Below are positions 33,951-46,900 of a stretch of DNA of 64,000 bases, piece after piece (position 1 is the first letter of the stretch; each line of letters opens with the position of its first letter). Location of the stretch: positions 62,001 through 126,000 of the forward strand of contig CAWIHZ010000014.1 of NCBI GenBank assembly GCA_963835955.1. Direction: 5' to 3'. The stretch comes from Roseiarcus sp963835955 (GTDB taxonomy: Bacteria; Pseudomonadota; Alphaproteobacteria; Rhizobiales; Beijerinckiaceae). Both the position numbers and the translations under genes were made by a program. The notes beneath the pieces were generated by a model, which saw only the letters and a program-made list of their open reading frames with translations, was not told where the DNA came from and searched no databases.

Positions 33951-34681
33951 TCCACCCGCGCCAGATAGAGGCCGCAAGCCGGCGCCACCTGGCCGCAACG
34001 GCTGCGGTCGGCGGCCTTCAGCGCCGCCTCGAGATCCCGCGCGCTCCAGCGTCCGGCGCCGACGTCGACCAGCGAGCCGACCATCGAGCGCACCTGCCGG
34101 TGCAGGAACGACAGCGCGTGCGCCTCGATAAGGATCTCGTCGCCGGCGCGTCGCACATCCAGCCGATCGAGGGTGCGAACCGGCGACTTCGCCTGGCATT
34201 GCGCGTCGCGAAAGGTCGAAAAGTCGTGCCGGCCGACGAGCGTCTGAGCGGCCTCATGCATCGCCTCGGCGTCGAGCCGCGGCTTGACCCGCCAGGCGCG
34301 GCCTCGATCGAACGTGAGGGGCGCCCGGCGATTGACGATTCGATAAAAATAACAGCGGCCGCTCGCGCCGTGACGGGCGTCGAAATCGGACGCCGCGTTC
34401 TCGGCCCTGACCACAGCGACGGGATTGGGAACCAGATGGGCGTTGAGCCCCTCGCCCAAACGCCACGGGCTCCAAGCCCGCGTCAGGTCGAGGTGCGCGA
34501 CCTGGCCGACCGCATGCACGCCGGCGTCGGTGCGGCCGGCCCCGTGCGCGATCGCGCGTTCGCCAGTCATGGCGAAAATGGCGGTCTCCAGCGTCTCTTG
34601 AACCGAGACGCCATTCTCCTGCCGCTGCCAGCCGACAAATGGCGCGCCGTCATATTCGAGAATGAGCTTGAAACGCGGCAT
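33926..34681 (-). CDS. truA: tRNA pseudouridine(38-40) synthase
   Basis: TruA isomerises uridines 38-40 in the anticodon arm of many tRNAs. The 251-residue protein has the start MPRFKLILEYDGAPFVGWQR, the catalytic Asp52 in GAGRTDAGVHAVGQVAH, RCYFYRIVNRRAPLTF and FLHRQVRSMVGSLVDVGAGR, all diagnostic. Length is normal. It is usually associated with fmt in alphaproteobacteria; fmt is not visible upstream here. Its 3' end overlaps dapE on the opposite strand. Confidence 0.96.
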   Translation of the reverse strand: MPRFKLILEYDGAPFVGWQRQENGVSVQETLETAIFAMTGERAIAHGAGRTDAGVHAVGQVAHLDLTRAWSPWRLGEGLNAHLVPNPVAVVRAENAASDFDARHGASGRCYFYRIVNRRAPLTFDRGRAWRVKPRLDAEAMHEAAQTLVGRHDFSTFRDAQCQAKSPVRTLDRLDVRRAGDEILIEAHALSFLHRQVRSMVGSLVDVGAGRWSARDLEAALKAADRSRCGQVAPACGLYLARVDYEAKTAK

Positions 34682-34964
34682 CCGGGTCTGGCGGCAGGCG
34701 AAGCTTTGGCGCGCCGCAACAGCGCGCAGAGCGCCGCCATCTAAGCAAGTTTGACCGCGCTGGCCAATGTGGGCTGGCCGCGACCGCGTATCGTCGGGCG
34801 ATTGAGCCGATGGCCGCTCCGGCCAATCGCCGAACCCCGACGGCCGCAGCGATTCGCCAGCCGAGGCTCAATCACGACCGGCCGGCCGGACGCGCGTCGC
34901 GCCCGGCTTTGCCGAACTTTGCGCGCAATCCCGTGGCGCTCTCGCGCGCAACGATTACTTGCGC
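34682..34964. other. intergenic, nothing recognised
   Basis: About 280 bp between truA and the end of the giant autotransporter gene. Small frames on either strand carry no recognisable features. It must include the truA promoter region. Confidence 0.4.
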
Positions 34965-37900
34965 TCACCACGAAACGACCAGTCCTCCCGTTCCGCCATA
35001 GGAATTCGCGCCGGAGCCGAACTGACCCTCGAAGGTCCCAAATATTGCGGCGTTGTTGGTGATCTTGAGTTTGAGGCCGACGCTGGTCACCAGCGCGTCG
35101 CTCGGCGGCCGCGCCCCTTGGATCGTGAAGTCGAACCCCGGCGCGGAAATGAAGGAGCTTTCGATCGACCGGCCGGTGTCAAACTCGTGCTTCCACGCCG
35201 CGCGGACCCAAGCGTCCAGGTTCATTTCGCCTCCAATACTGGCCTTAGTCTCGAGCTGGAGACCAAGGTAGCTCGGAAGCGATTGGGTCGTTCTGGCCCC
35301 GTAGGACAGCCCGATGACGCTCGGGGTCATCTGGTTGTTTTCGGTGAAGGCGCTCGAATGCAGCGTGGCGAACTCCAACCCTGCGAACGGCGTCGCGGAA
35401 AACGAACCGAACAGCGCCTGGTAGCCGGCCTCCGCGTAGCCGCTCAGCGACTGCGAGTGGAAGTCGCCGTGCGGCCTCTCATAGAATCCCGGAACATAAT
35501 AAGGTCCGTCGACGAACTGGGAGGCTGGAAGAACGACCCCGGGGATAATGGCGACGCGCGACTCGGAGTTGTTGTAACTGTCGTATGACAACACGCCGGT
35601 GGCGTAGAACCCTCGGTTGCGCCATGCGCCATAGAGCGCGCCGTGGTAGGCGTCGACCTCGCCCGAAGTCGCGCGGTTCGTCACCCCGAAGCTCGAGGAG
35701 CCGCCGCCGCCGGAAACGCCGATCAACACGTTCGGCATGAGCTGGTAGTCGAGGCCGCCGCTGAAGCCCCAGGTATGCTGGTCGGCGGACGCCGAGCCTA
35801 CATTCTGATCGCCACGCCAGTTCGAGCCGCCGCCAAATCCAGTCCCCCATACGCGCCAGGTGCGCTGCGCCGCACAGGGCGGAATGACCTGACCCTTGTG
35901 GGTCGGCAGCGAGGAGACCGGCTGCTCGTAAAGGGTCTTGCTCGTGGCGTCGTCGCCGCAAGTATCCGAAACCCAACGCTGCATCTGGTTGTTGACGGTC
36001 GACAAATAAAAATCGGTGGCGCCGAACGCTGTCTGCTCGGCCGCCGATACGCCTTCGCCGGAGAGCGAGTCATAAGCGGCGCCGAGGGTTGCGACGTTGG
36101 GCAGATAGAACAGATTGGTTGCGATCGGCCGGAAGGCGGGCGACAACTGCAACGTCTGAATCAGATTGACCGCGTTGGCGACGGACTGCTGGTTCGGCGT
36201 CAATCCGGTTGGGGCGTAGTTGATGACGTACCGCAAATCGATGTTCTGAGTGCCCGGATAGACCAGCGAGTAATTCGCGGCCACCGTATTGAACGCCTGC
36301 AGCGTCAATCCCGGATGGGTTTCGCCGCCCTGAGCCGAAAGGATCGTCACCTCGTGCGTTCCGGGCGTCGCAAAGCCCGGAGCAGACAGCGGATTGGCGA
36401 CATTGACCAGGACAACGCCCGACATCGCCGCGGTTCCGGTCACGTTGATCAGGTCGTTCGAGGGCTCGAGATTGAGGTCGAGGCCATAGACGCCGGTCGC
36501 AGTCTGGAGGAGATTGCCGGTTATGTTGGTCGTGAAAACGTTCTGGAAGGCGCCGGGCGACAGAAGGCCTTCGTTGGTGACGAGATTGTTGGGACCGACA
36601 TAAACGACCGAGCCCGAGTCGAAATAGCCGCCCGGCTTGTTGTCGATGCTGTTGACGCCAGCGCCCAGGTTCACCGAACCGACGATCGCCCCCGTATTGA
36701 TGACGCGTTCGTTGGCCGCGCCGGCGAGGATGGCGTATCCGCCAGCGCCCGAGTAAGTCGACGCTGGGCCGCCGCCGGCCGGGGTGACGGTAATCGTGCC
36801 GTCGTTCGCCGAAAATGCGATCGAGCCGGCGGTCAGCAGGCCGACGGGGATAGTCGGAATCGCGGCGATCGCGCCGGCGTTGTTGAGAACGTTGTTGGCG
36901 CCGTTGAGAATATCCACGCCCGCTCCGTTGCCGAGGCCGCCCAGGATCAGGCTGGTCGCGCCGTTCCCGTTCAGGATGTTGAGCGTGATGTCGCCGTTTC
37001 CGCCTGGCGCCACGCTCTGAGCGACCATGGCGATCGAATTCGCGCCAGTGGCGATCAGGCTGCCGGTCTGGTTTGTGATCGTGGCCGCCGCCGCCCCGGC
37101 GCCGCCGGCGGCGCCGGAGAACAGGAATGCGCCCACTTGCCCCGGAGGATCGGTGTTCAATCCGACCGCGCCGCCGCCGCCTCCCACGCTCTGCGAATAG
37201 ACCGCGATGCTGTTCTGACCCGTTATGACGATCGAACCGGCGCTGTTATTGATTGTCACGGCGCCGCCGTTTCCGGTGCCGCCCGTTTGCGTCTCGACGC
37301 TCGTCGCCCCGCCGCCGGGCGCAACCAGGCCGCCGCCGCCGCCGATCGATTGCGCAAACAGACCGATCGAATTGCTGCCGTTTATGAAGATTGAACCGGA
37401 GTTGGTGACCGCCACCGCGCCGCCGACGCCGTTGGCTCCATTTTTGCCGCCAAGCTGAACCGGAACGGCTCCCGCGCCGAGCGCGCCCCAGGCAGTGCCG
37501 CCGCCCCCGCCTACGGACTGAGCCAGAATGGCGAGCGAGTTATTGCCGTTGATTGTGATCACACCGGCGTTGGACACCGCAATCGCGCCGCCGTTGCCCG
37601 CTGCTCCGCCATTGCCTCCGACCGCCACCGACACCGAACCGGGGACCGGCTGGGGCGCCGCCGCCGCATAGCCGCCAGTGCCGCCGCCGCCGCCGACCGA
37701 TTGAGCGAAAATCGCGGTTGAATTCACGCCGTTGGCGACAATCGAGCCAACAGACGAATTGTTCACGCTCACGGCGCCGCCGTTGCCGCCGACGCCGCCG
37801 TTGCCGCCGATGACGACGCCAGGCGTTAGCGAGTTCGACAGGTTCTGCAGATTGAAGTTGCCCGCGTTGCCGCCATTGCCGCCGCCGCCGCCGATCGACT

Positions 37901-40900
37901 GGGCAATAATCCCCTGAGCGGCCGCGCCATTGGTGAAAATCTCCCCCCCATTGTTCACCGTCACGTCGCCGCCAGAGCCGACGCCGCCGCCGCTGCCGCC
38001 AACGGTCGTCGCAAACCCGAGGGTCGTGCCGGTCCCAACGCCGCCTGCGTTGCCGCCGCCCCCGCCGATCGACTGGGCCAATATGCCGTTCGACATCACG
38101 CCTTCGGTGATGATTTGAGTCCCCGCCTCGTTGGTCACTTCCACGACGCCGCCATTTCCTGCCACGCCTCCGGCGCCGCCGATGGCGATCAAGCCGGTCG
38201 CGACGCCGCCCTCGCCGCCGCCCCCGCCGATCGACTGCGCTTCAATGCCGTTCGCCCGGTCTCCGAAGGTCTGGAGGTCGGCCGAATTGTCGACCACCAC
38301 CTTGCCGCCGTCGCCGCCGCCGCCGCCACTGGCGCCGTACGCAAAGAGCGCGCCGCCGCCGACCGTCACATTCACAACCGGGATTGTAATGGAATTCTGC
38401 CCGCTCGTGCCGCCGCCGAGGCCGCCGCCTGCGCCGATCGATTGCGCGAGTATGGCGTCGGCGCCGTTGCCGGTCCCGTTCACGGCTGATCCGGTGACGA
38501 TAATCCCGTTGTTGGTTACGTCCACCTCGCCGCCGGCGCCGCCGCTGCCGCCGCTGCCGCCGACCGCGACCAACGACAGAAACGACCCGCCGCCGGCGCC
38601 GCCGCTGCCGCCGATGCTTTGCGCCACAATGCCGATCGCATTGTCGCCCATCGTCTGGATCAGTTGGCCGTCGTTGACGACCTGAACGTGACCGCCATTG
38701 CCGGCGCTTCCAGCCTCGCCGCCCACCGTGACCGCGGCCGCTTCCGAGTTGCCGCCGCCGTTGCCGCCGCCGCCGCCGACCGATTGCGCCTCGATGCCAT
38801 AGGCTCCGACGCCCTGCGTATAAATTAACGCATCTGCGGAATTCGTTACCGTGACCGCGCCGCCATTGCCGGTCGAACCCAAAACGCCGGCATACCCGCC
38901 GACTGCGATGACCGAGAGGCCGGTCCCGCCGCCATTGCCGCCGCCGCCGCCAATCGACTGCGCAAGAATGCCGATCGCGTGATCGCCAGAAGTCTGCAGA
39001 ACGGCGTCATTATCGACAGTCACTGCGCCGCCGCTGCCGGAAGCGCCTCCGAACCCGCCCAGCGCCAGAAGGCCGCTCGCCGAGCCGCCGTTGCCCGTGC
39101 CGGGCACCGACGGAACGGTGCCATCGTCGTTGGGATCGGACCCGACCGTCCCGGGTCCCCCGCACGTCGGGGCCGCCCCGGGGGTCGTCGGCGGCGTGCA
39201 ATAAGCGTTCGTCGGCACAGTCGACGCGGAAACCGGGAAGGTCAACGGGGCCGCGTTGTTGCCTGCAATGGCGACGTCGCCGCCGCCGCCGCCGACCGAC
39301 TGGGCCATGATCGCATCGGCGCCTGTGCCAAGCGTTGTGATGTTCGCGCCGTTGTAATTCATGACCGTGACAGCGCCGCCGTCGCCGGTCGCTCCGCCGA
39401 AGCCGCCAACGCTCGCCAGGCCTTTGAAGCCGGACGAGGCGTTGCCGCCCGAGCCGCCGCCGCCGCCGACCGACTGCGCGAAAATTCCGTAAGCCGAATT
39501 TCCCGTCACGACCCCATTGTTGTTCAGGCCGGTATTGATGACGCCGTAATTGGTGACGTTGACCGCCCCGCCGACGCCAGCGTCGCCGCCGAACCCGCCA
39601 AGCGTGATCTTGCCGACCGCCGAAAGAAACGAGGTGTTCGCCTTGAACAACCCGGTCACGACCGACAAACCATCGCTGACATAGTTCGCATTCGGGAATG
39701 CGCCGTTGAGGCCCACGATTCCCTGCCCGCCGTTGCCGCCGCCGCCGCCGATCGACTGCGCGTAAATGCCCGACGAGGAATCGCCCTGGGTCGTGATGGG
39801 GCTGTTTACTCCGGGCGTCGTAATGGCGTTGTCCGCCCCGGCCGCGCCATTGACGACCGTCACGGTGTTGGCGTCGGCGCCCTTGCCGCCGAAGCCGCCG
39901 ACGTCCACCTGGACGTTGACGCTCGGAGGATTCTTGCTCGGCGTGCACAACGAGCTGACCTTGGCGACCGTGCTGTTGGTGCAGGCCGTCGAGAGTTGCA
40001 GCGACAGCGAGTTCGCTCCCCCGCCGCTGCCACCGCCGCCGCCGATCGACTGCGCAAGAATGCCGTCCGCGCCGGCGCCCGAAGTCGCAATTCCGCCGGT
40101 CTGATCGACAGTCACCGTGCCCGCAATGTTGCCGCTGCCGCCAAACCCGCCGACCGACACGGCGACATTGATCGATTTGCCGCCCGAAGTCGGGCTGCCG
40201 GCTGCAATCTGGCCGGTTATCGCAGATCCGCCGTTGCCGCCGCCGCCGCCGATCGACTGGGCATAGATGCCGTTGGCCTCGTCGCCGAAGGTGGTGATCT
40301 GTCCGGCGTCGGTCACGCTGACATTCCCGGCATATCCGCCGGAGCCGCCGAACCCGCCGACCGTGGCGCCGAGGTTGACGCTGGTTTTCTCGCCGACCGG
40401 GCCGACCGATCCGCTGAACGCGAACCCGCCGTTGCCGCCGCCGCCGCCGAGCGACTGCGCGAGAATGCCGCTCGAATAAAATCCCGTGACCACCTTGACT
40501 TGCTCGGTCGGGGATCCGGGCTCCGTCGGCCCGAAAGGCTCGCCAGGGACGATGACATACTGAGTCTGCATCGAACTCGGCGCCCGTCGTAATATTCCCT
40601 GTATTCGTAACGTCGACGTTCCCGGCCTGGCTGCCGGCGCCGCCGAAACCGCCGACAGACGCGGTAATCTGCTTCGCGTCCGTCCCGCCGATCGAACCTG
40701 CGACGCTCAGCCCGCCGCTGCCGCCGCCCCCGCCAATCAACTCTGCGAGAATGCCGATGGAATAGTCGCCTATCGTCATCGTATCGCCGGCGCGCGTCAC
40801 CGTCACATTATTGCCCGCGCCTCCGGGACCGCCGAAACCGCCGACGGATGCCGTGATCGAGGGCACATTGTTCTGGCTGGCGAAATCGAAGTTGCCGGCG

Positions 40901-43900
40901 ACGCTGATCCCGCCGTTGCCGCCCCCGCCGCCCAGCGATTGCGCGACCAGGCCGTTCGCCTGATTGGCCTCGGTCAAGACGGTTCCCGTCGAAGAAACGC
41001 TGACGGTTCCGGCGTCGCCGCCGCTTCCGCCGAAACCTCCGAGCGACGCGGCCAGGTTCAGACTGTTGCCTTCGGGGAACGCCAGCGTCCCGGCGAAACT
41101 GAAGCCGCCGTTGCCGCCGGCGCCGCCGATCGACTGGGCGAGAAAGCCGTTCGATCCCTGGCCCTGGGTGAGGATGTTGTCGACGCTCCCCACCGTGACC
41201 GACCCGGCTGTGTTGCCGGTCCCGCCAAAGCCGCCGACGCTCAGCGACAGCGACGCCTTGGCCCCGGCCGTCGCTGTGAATCCGCCGGAGAAGCCGCCGT
41301 TGCCGCCGCCCCCGCCGATCGATTGGGCCTCGATGCCGTTGGCGCTCTGCCCCGTCGTTTCGATGGTCGCGTTGTTGTTCGCCAAAATCGTGCCAAGGTT
41401 GCTGTCGACGGTGACATTGCCCGCGGTTCCGCCGCCGCCGCCAAATCCGCCGAGGCTGGCGGCGAGGCCAGCCTGGCCAAGGGTGAAGGCGCCCGAAATC
41501 GAAAAGCCGCCGTTGCCGCCGCCGCCGCCGATCGACTGCGCGAGGATGCCGTTCGCATAGTCGCTAGGCTTCGCGATCGTTCCGGCTGTCTGGATCAGAC
41601 CGAAACTCTCGACCGTGACGTCGCCCGCCGATCCGCCTCCGCCCCCGAAGCCGCCGACCGAAAGGGAGCCGGCAAAATCGTCCCCGGCCGAGGCCGCGAC
41701 CGAGAACCCGCCGTTGCCGCCGCCCCCGCCGAGCGACTGCGCCTCGACGCCATTGGACTGGTAACCCATTGTGGCGATGTTGTTGTAGCTGGTCACGTCG
41801 ACCGTGCTGGCAACTCCCCCCGTCCCGCCAAAACCGCCGACAGAAACGCCGATGCCGGCGCCGCCCAGCGCGAGGCCGCCGCCGATGGAAAATCCGCCGT
41901 TGCCGCCGCCGCCGCCGATCGACTGCGCGAGAATGCCGTTCGAATTCGCTCCAACCGTGGAAAGGGTCGTCCCCGCCGTCGGAAACACATTTAGGCCCGC
42001 GCCGTAGCTGCCGACCGTCACGCCCGCGCCGGCGCCCCCGCCCGATCCAAAACCGCCGACGCTCAGGCCGGCGCCCGCCGTTCCGGCGGAGAGCGCCCCC
42101 GCAATGGACATGCCGCCGTTGCCGCCTTTGCCGCCGATCGACTGCGCCGCGACGCCGTTCGAATTGGCGCCAAGGGTCGCGATCGTTCCGAAACTATCGA
42201 CCATGACCGTGCTGGCGTTCCCGGCGCCGCCGCCGAAGCCGCCGACCGAAACCGAACCGGCGAAGTCGCCGCCGCCCGAGGCTGCGACCGAGAGGCCGCC
42301 GTTGCCGCCGCCGCCGCCGAGCGACTGCGCGAGGATGCCGTTGGACTGGAATCCGGTGGTGACGATGTTGTTGTAGCTCGTCACGTCGACCGCGCCCGCG
42401 TTCCCGCCGCCCGCGCCGAAGCCCCCGACGGAAACGCCGATGCCGGCCGTGCCCGCGCCGCCGAGGCCGACGGAGAGTCCGCCGTTGCCGCCGCCGCCGC
42501 CGATCGACTGGGCGAGGATGCCGTTCGAATAGGCTCCCTGCGTCAAAAGCGTCGTAACTCCTGCGGTCGGAAGGACATCTTGGCCTGCGCCATAGCTGTC
42601 GACGGTGACGCCCTCGCCGGCGCCCCCGCCGGCTCCGAAACCGGCGACGCTCGCGCCTACGCCCACGGTTCCGCCGACTCCCGCCGCCGCCGAAAATCCG
42701 CCGTTGCCGCCGCCACCGCCGATCGACTGAGCCGCAATGCCGTTCGAATTGTCGCCGTAGGTCGCGATCGTCCCGAAACTATTGACCGTCACCGTGCCCG
42801 CCGAACCGGCGCCGCCGCCGAAGCCGCCGACCGAAACCGACCCGCCGACCTCGCCGCCGCCCCCGGCTGCGATCGAGAAGCCGCCGTTGCCGCCGCCGCC
42901 GCCGAGCGACTGCGCGAGAACGCCGTTGGACTGGAAACCTGTCGTGAAAATGTTGTTGTAGCTCGTCACGTCGACCGTGCCCGCGTTTCCGCCGCCCGCG
43001 CCGAAGCCGCCCACCGAAACGCCGATGCCGACCGCGCCAGCCCCCCCGAGGCCGGCCGAGAATCCGCCGTTGCCGCCGCCGCCGCCGATCGACTGCGCGA
43101 GAATGCCGTTCGAATTCGCCCCGGCCGTGGAAAGCGTCGTATCCCCGGCTGTCGGAAGCACATTTAGGCCCGCGCCGTAGCTGTCGACGGTGACGCCCGC
43201 GCCGGCGCCGCCGCCTTTGCCGAAACCGCCGACGGAAACGCCGATGCCTGCGGTTCCGCCGATCGCCCCCGACACTGAGAATCCGCCGTTGCCGCCGCCG
43301 CCGCCGATCGACTGCGCCTCGATGCCGTTCGAACTGTCGCCGAGGGTCGCGATCGTGCCAAAACTGTCGACCGTGACCGTGCTGGAGTTACCGCCGCCGC
43401 CGCCGAAGCCGCCGACCGAAACCGAACCGCCAAACTCCGCGCCGCCCCCGACCGCGATCGAGAACCCGCCATTGCCGCCGCCGCCGCCAAGCGACTGCGC
43501 CGCAATGCCGTTCGAGTTGACGCCTTTGGTCGAGATGTTGTTGTAGCTGGTCACGTTGACCGTGCTGGCGTTCCCGCCGCCAGCGCCGAAACCGCCGACC
43601 GAAACCCCGAGGCCCCCGCCGCCCAGGCCAACGCCGCCGGCGACCGAGAAACCGCCGTTGCCGCCGCCGCCGCCGAGCGACTGGGCGAGAATGCCGTTCG
43701 AATTGGCGCCATTGGTGGACAGCGTGGCGACGCCGAACGTCGGCAGCGTGTCAATGCCTGCGCCGTAGCTGTCGACCGTCACTGATCCCGCCGCGCCGCC
43801 GCCGGCGCCGAAGCCGCCGACCGAAACTCCGATCCCGACGAGGCCGATCGAGGCCGAAGCGCCGACGGAGAAGCCGCCGTTGCCGCCGCCGCCGCCGATC

Positions 43901-46900
43901 GACTGCGCCTCGATGCCGTTCGAGTTGAAACCCTGGGTCACAATCGCGCCGTCGCTGGTGACCGCGACATTCGAGGCGGTTCCCGCAGTGCCGCCAAAGC
44001 CGCCCACAGACACAGCGACGGAACCGCCGATATCCTCGAACGAGCCCGAGGCGCTCAACGCGACGCTGAAGCCGCCGTTGCCGCCGCCGCCTCCGACCGA
44101 CTGCGCCTCGATGCCGCTCGAATTGTTGAAAACGGTCGAGATATCGCCGGCGCTGTTGACCTGCACCGCGCCGGCCGAGCCGCCGCCGCCGCCGGTCCCG
44201 CCCACGCCGACCGCGATCGCCGCCACGCCGCCGAGCGAGGCCGAGCCCGCGAACCCGCCATTGCCGCCGCCGCCGCCGATCGACTGGGCGAGAATGCCAT
44301 AGGCGTCATTGTTTGATCCGCCCGGCGTCCCACCGGCGCCCGTCGTCAGGTTGCCGGTCGAAGTGACGACGACGACCGGGTTCGCGTCGCCGGAAATCGA
44401 GCTCCCGCCCGCTCCGCCGCCGCCGCCGACTGCGGCGGAGACGCCAGCCGCTCCGAACGCCAAGCCAATCGTCGAGCCGCCGTTGCCGCCGCCGCCGCCG
44501 ACCGACTGGGCGATGATCGCGCTCGCCTGATTGCCGGCGGTCGTAATGTCGCCGATATTGGTGAGGTTGACGTTCGAGGAATTTCCGCCGCCGGCGCCGG
44601 AGCCGCCGACCGAAACCGCCGCCCCGATAACCCCCAAAGACCCTGCGCCCGCAAAGCCGCCGTTGCCGCCGCCGCCGCCGACCGACTGCGCAAGCAGGCC
44701 GTTCGACTGCTGTCCGTAGGTGAGGATCTCGCCGTTGCTGGACAAGGTCGCGACGGCGGCGTTATTGCCTCCGCCGCCGGTGCCGCCGATCGCGACCGCC
44801 CCGGCGACGGTGCCGCTGGTCAAGCTGAGAGCGACGCTCATGCCGCCGTTGCCGCCGCTGCCGCCGACGGATTGAACCAGAACGCCGTCCGACACGTTGC
44901 CGGCCGTCGTGATATTGCCGACGCTGTAGGCGCTCGCGTTCTGGCCGAGGCCGCCGTTGCCGCCGGAGCCGCCCAGGGTGACGGCGACCGCGCCGCCCGG
45001 GCCGATGGCGCCGCTGAGCGATCCGGCCCAACCGCCGTCGCCGCCGCCGCCGCCGATCGACTGGGAGATGACGCCCGAGGAGAAATCGCCGAGGGTCAGG
45101 ATATTGTTGGCGAACGGCCGCTTATAGCCGCTCTCGACCAGCGCCGTTCTGGCGTTGCCGCCGCCGCCGCCGGATCCGCCGAGCGACACCCCGATGCTGA
45201 GGCCCCCGGAAAGCGCCGCGGTTCCGGCGAAGCCGCCATTGCCGCCGCCGCCGCCGATCGACTGTGCGACGATCCCCGCGGAATTCGCGCCCCCGGTCAC
45301 CAGCGTCCAGCCGGATCCATATCCGACCGCGCTGAGACTCTGGCCGCCGCCGTCGGCGTAGACGCTGGCGTTGCCGGCGCTCTGACCGCTGCCGCCGGAC
45401 CCGCCGACGCCGACCGACACGGCCCCAGCTATCCCAATCGATCCAGCGGCCGAAAACCCGCCATTGCCGCCGCCGCCGCCGATCGACTGGGCAAGAATGC
45501 CGTCGGAATTGGCGCCGGAGGTCATGACGGCGCCGGAGCTGTCGACGCTCGCATTGCCTGCGACGCCCCCGTTGCTCCCGTGGCCGCCGACGCCGACGCT
45601 GACCCCGCCGGCGCCGATCGACCCGGCGACCGCGAATCCGCCGTTGCCGCCGCCGCCGCCAATCGACTGGGCGGAAATCGCGGTCGAGTTCGCGCCGAGC
45701 GTCGCATCGTTGCCTACGCTGGTCACGCTCACGTCGCTTGCCGCGCCGCCGTTGCCGCCGTTGCCGCCAACGCCGACCCCGACCCCAACCAATCCCGCCG
45801 AAGCGCCGACGGCGAAGCCCCCGTTGCCGCCGCCGCCGCCCACCGATTGCGCCGAGATGTCGGAAGAACTGACGCCGGACGTCGCAATGCTGCTGAGGCT
45901 CGACACGGTTACGGTGGAAGCGCCTCCGCCGGTGCCGCCCGAACCGCCGACGCCAACCGAGGCCGAGACTCCCAGACTGACGCTCGCGGCCACTGAGAAA
46001 CCGCCGTTGCCGCCGCCGCCGCCGATCGATTGCGCGAGAATGCCGGCGGAGCTGCCGCCAAGGGTCTGCAGTGTTCCCTTGGTGTCGACTTCGACGCTGC
46101 CGGCGCTGCCGCCCCCGCCGCCGGCGCCGGCGACGCCAATTGCCACGCTAAACGGACTGCCGCCGCCGGCGGCCACAGCGAACCCGCCGTTGCCGCCGCC
46201 GCCGCCGATCGACTGCGCGACGATCGCCGAGGAGGCGTCGCCAGACGTCACGATATTGTACGCTGTCGCCAGCGCCGCATTGGCGTTGTCGCGCAGCACC
46301 TGAACCGTTGTGCCGTTGCCCGCCTCGCCGCCCCCGCCGCCGAAAGCGACCGCGAGCGGGCCAGCGGAAATCGCCCCGCCGCCGTTGCCGCCGCCGCCGC
46401 CGACCGACTGCGCAAGGATGCCCGGCGATTGGGTCGAACCCGCATTTAGGCCCGTGGTGATATTGCCGCCGTTGGTGACGGTGACCGTGTCGCCGTTCGC
46501 GCCAGCGCCGCCGGAGCCGCCAAACGCGAACACGCCGCCCGACTTGCCGCCGTTGCCGCCGCCGCCGCCGATTGATTGCGCCAGGATGCCGGTCGAACTG
46601 GAACCGTAGGTAAAAAGCGCTCCTTCGTTGGTCACGTTCACGATGCCGCCGGTCGACGTCCCCGAGCCGCTCCCGCCAAGGGCGACGAAGCCGGCCGAAC
46701 TCCCGCCGTTGCCGCCGCCGCCGCCGATCGACTGCGCCTCGATCGCATCGGCGAAGAAGCCGTGCGTGGTGACCTGGCCGGAGTTCGAAGCCGTGACTTG
46801 CCCGCCGACGCCGCCGCCGCTGCCACTGCCGCCGATCGCCACCAGGCCGGCCGAAGACGTCCCGTTGCCGCCGCCGCCGCCGATCGATTGAACGAGAATG

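Noticed and set aside
34682..34964. Expected fmt gene upstream of truA
   Set aside because: No formyltransferase motif on either strand; the usual neighbour is not here.
38979..40592. 537-codon plus-strand frame
   Set aside because: Antisense of the Gly-rich repeats; Arg/Ala/Asp-rich periodic sequence caused by the array.
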